Notes under the pieces: model-generated | Seen by the model: the letters and a program-made list of their open reading frames with translations, nothing else | What the model was told of the DNA's origin: nothing | Database searches by the model: none | Assembly: GCA_021779275.1 (NCBI GenBank) | Contig: JAJYAX010000092.1 | Location: 1-6,391 of the forward strand | DNA: 6,391 nt | From: Deltaproteobacteria bacterium | GTDB taxonomy: Bacteria > Desulfobacterota > Desulfobulbia > Desulfobulbales > Desulfocapsaceae | Reading direction: 5' to 3' | Shown: positions 5,046-6,391 of the stretch, piece after piece | Layout: every line of letters begins with the position of its first letter | Numbering within the stretch: the stretch's first letter is position 1 | Program-made: the position numbers and the translations under genes

Positions 5046-5638
5046 TCCTCGTTCTTCTCCATCATCAAACCTGCGGCCTCGTCATCGCCGGGAAGTCCAC
5101 GCTTCTTCAAGTAGGTCCCGATGCGCTGCCGCTCTTCCTCGCTTTTTTTCTGGGCCAGATCGCTCTTGCAGCTGAGGTTTTCGATGCGAACCGCCACCAC
5201 CGTGCAAAGGGCGACGGCCGGAGTGTCACTGGTAATGGCTGCAAAATCGGGCCGCTGTTCATGGGAGGCCATCAGCGCATTCAGGGCCGCCACCTTTTCC
5301 AGGGGGTCCTCGACAAGAATAGCCCGGCCGCGGATGATCACGCAGTGATAGAACTGATGGACCAGGCAGGGGGGATGGACCGGGGCAAAGGCCAGGTCCA
5401 GATAGGCAAGCGGGATATCGACCTCGAAACAGACCCGGTTGTCTGCACGGATATTGTCGAGCTTCTCTCCTTTATGGGCGCAGTGAAAATAGATTAAACC
5501 CTTCTGATAGACGTAATTAACCGGGGTGACATAGGGATAGCCGTCCCGGCCAGCAGTGGCCAGTCTGCCCACCCTGGATCGGGTCAGAATCTCCCGGATC
5601 TTCTCCGGGTCGGTAATTGCACACTGTTTCCGGCGCAT
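5042..5638 (-). CDS. PNPOx-like flavin-binding protein, NimA family
   Basis: A 198-residue split-barrel protein. MRRKQCAITDPEKIREIL at the N-terminus, VGRLATAGRDGYPYVTPVNY (23-42) and GLIYFHCAHKGEKLDNIR (47-64) are the recurring pattern of the pyridoxamine-5'-phosphate-oxidase-like / 5-nitroimidazole-resistance (NimA) group, with FMN-binding contacts expected in these strands and H52 at the usual His position. RVCFEVD (68-74) and VIIRGRAILVEDPLEK (100-115) are the later barrel strands. Residues ~160-198 form a charged tail (KKSEEERQRIGTYLKKRG) longer than minimal family members. Cytoplasmic. Real substrates of such proteins are mostly unknown, so nitroreductase activity is not asserted. A strong AGGAGG (5652-5647) lies eight bases before the ATG. 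It follows rph by 27 bases on the same strand, so probably shares its transcript. Its stop overlaps the metF-like stop by four bases. Confidence 0.85.
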   Translation of the reverse strand: MRRKQCAITDPEKIREILTRSRVGRLATAGRDGYPYVTPVNYVYQKGLIYFHCAHKGEKLDNIRADNRVCFEVDIPLAYLDLAFAPVHPPCLVHQFYHCVIIRGRAILVEDPLEKVAALNALMASHEQRPDFAAITSDTPAVALCTVVAVRIENLSCKSDLAQKKSEEERQRIGTYLKKRGLPGDDEAAGLMMEKNED

Positions 5639-5665
5639 TATTCTCCCCTCCTCTCAGTCTTCTTC

Positions 5666-6361
5666 CTACCAGAGATCAAACAACTCCTGGATCCCCTTGC
5701 GGGCAAGCTCGGAGAGGGCCAGATAGGCCTCATTGGAGAAGGGCGTCTCTTCGGCGGTGGACTGGATCTCGATCCAGCGGCCGTCGCCCGCCATCACGAA
5801 ATTGGCGTCCACCTGAGCCCGCGAGTCCTCTGCGTAGTCAAGGTCCAGCATCGGCACCCCGTCGACGATCCCTGCCGAGACCGCGGCCACCGGCAGTATG
5901 GCAGGCATCCTGGCCAGCCTCCCGTCGACCACCAGCCTGCCCAGGGCATTGCGCACGGCCAGGGCCGCCCCGGTGATGGAGGCCGTCCGGGTGCCGCCAT
6001 CGGCGTTTAAGGCATCGCAGTCGATCCGCAGGGTCCTCTCGCCGATGGTCTTCAGGTCCACCATCATCCTGAGGCTGCGGCCAATCAGGCGCTGGATCTC
6101 ATGGGTCCGGCCGGACTTGCCCGAGACCGATTCCCGGCGGCCCCTGGTCGAGGTGGCGCAGGGCAGCATGCCGTATTCGGCGGTGATCCAGCCCTGCCCG
6201 GAATCCTTCAAGAAGGGCGGGACGGTCTCTTCGATGGAGACGCCGCAGATCACATGGGTGTTGCCCATCCGGATCAGGATCGAGGCGTCCGCCTGGGGTT
6301 GGAAATCCCGTTCGATGGAGACGGGACGAAGACTGTCGGGGGCACGATTATCACTACGCAT
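5666..6361 (-). CDS. rph: Ribonuclease PH
   Basis: A 231-residue phosphorolytic 3'-5' exoribonuclease that trims tRNA 3' ends using phosphate; family members form hexameric rings. Signatures are complete: [15 protein letters not shown] (31-45), [17 protein letters not shown] (57-73), [15 protein letters not shown] (84-98) with R85 at the tRNA/phosphate position, [19 protein letters not shown] (114-132) with the phosphate-binding T124-R125, and [18 protein letters not shown] (173-190) with D179 and D185 at the metal-binding catalytic positions. IEIQSTAE (197-204) closes the fold. Length is slightly under the usual ~238, trimmed only at the termini. ATG 6361 has AAGGA seven bases upstream (6373-6369). 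It is followed 27 bases later by the PNPOx-like gene, probably as one operon. In many bacteria the next gene is the rdgB-type NTP pyrophosphatase, absent here. The promoter lies beyond the window edge. Confidence 0.96.
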   Translation of the reverse strand: MRSDNRAPDSLRPVSIERDFQPQADASILIRMGNTHVICGVSIEETVPPFLKDSGQGWITAEYGMLPCATSTRGRRESVSGKSGRTHEIQRLIGRSLRMMVDLKTIGERTLRIDCDALNADGGTRTASITGAALAVRNALGRLVVDGRLARMPAILPVAAVSAGIVDGVPMLDLDYAEDSRAQVDANFVMAGDGRWIEIQSTAEETPFSNEAYLALSELARKGIQELFDLW

Positions 6362-6391
6362 ATTATTTTCCTTTTGTGGTCCTTCCGTTAC

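Noticed and set aside
5617..5976. Plus-strand Pro/Arg-rich frame over the rph end
   Set aside because: Low-complexity translation of a GC-rich antisense strand; rph explains the region.

Overview
The window reads as a GC-rich bacterial chromosome with an AT-rich accessory insert. Gene content (RNase PH, a short MetF-type reductase, a NimA-like flavin-binding protein, a small flavodoxin and an extended SDR) and codon style would fit a Gram-negative anaerobe such as Desulfobacterota. That placement is inference; no rRNA or other marker gene is present to prove it. Six genes look intact, two are decayed, and one small ORF is doubtful.

Layout. (1) 10-351: decayed 5' end of a secreted repeat protein, with a signal peptide, two frameshifts and no recognisable remainder. 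(2) 591-1772 (+): extended SDR / NAD-dependent epimerase-dehydratase-like protein. (3) 1888-2355 (-): flavodoxin-fold protein, convergent with the SDR. (4) 2264-2845: a 280-bp segment covering the flavodoxin gene's 5' end and upstream region occurs twice in tandem, about 93% identical by hand alignment. The upstream copy carries a truncated flavodoxin start. The junction holds repeats of a CGTCCCCTC motif. (5) 2850-2951: two hairpins, the larger a 65-nt imperfect stem. (6) 2958-3707 (-): an AT-rich gene joining a cysteine-rich DUF2321-type zinc-ribbon region to a PD-(D/E)XK nuclease-like domain. This is the best candidate here for an under-described defence-type protein. (7) 3721-4214: AT-rich, mostly non-coding, with one weak 81-codon ORF. 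(8) 4215-5045 (+): MetF-family methylenetetrahydrofolate reductase. (9) 5042-5638 (-): NimA/PNPOx-like protein whose stop codon overlaps the metF stop. (10) 5666-6361 (-): ribonuclease PH, probably the first gene of a two-gene transcript with (9).

Working together: rph and the PNPOx-like gene look co-transcribed. The metF-like gene faces them and serves C1-folate metabolism. The stretch 2264-4214 (duplication, hairpins, nuclease, AT-rich spacer) has the look of an accessory insertion between housekeeping genes. As a counted example, bases 3181-3240 are 18/60 G+C against 40/60 at 4441-4500. No transposase, integrase, tRNA, CRISPR array or rRNA was seen.
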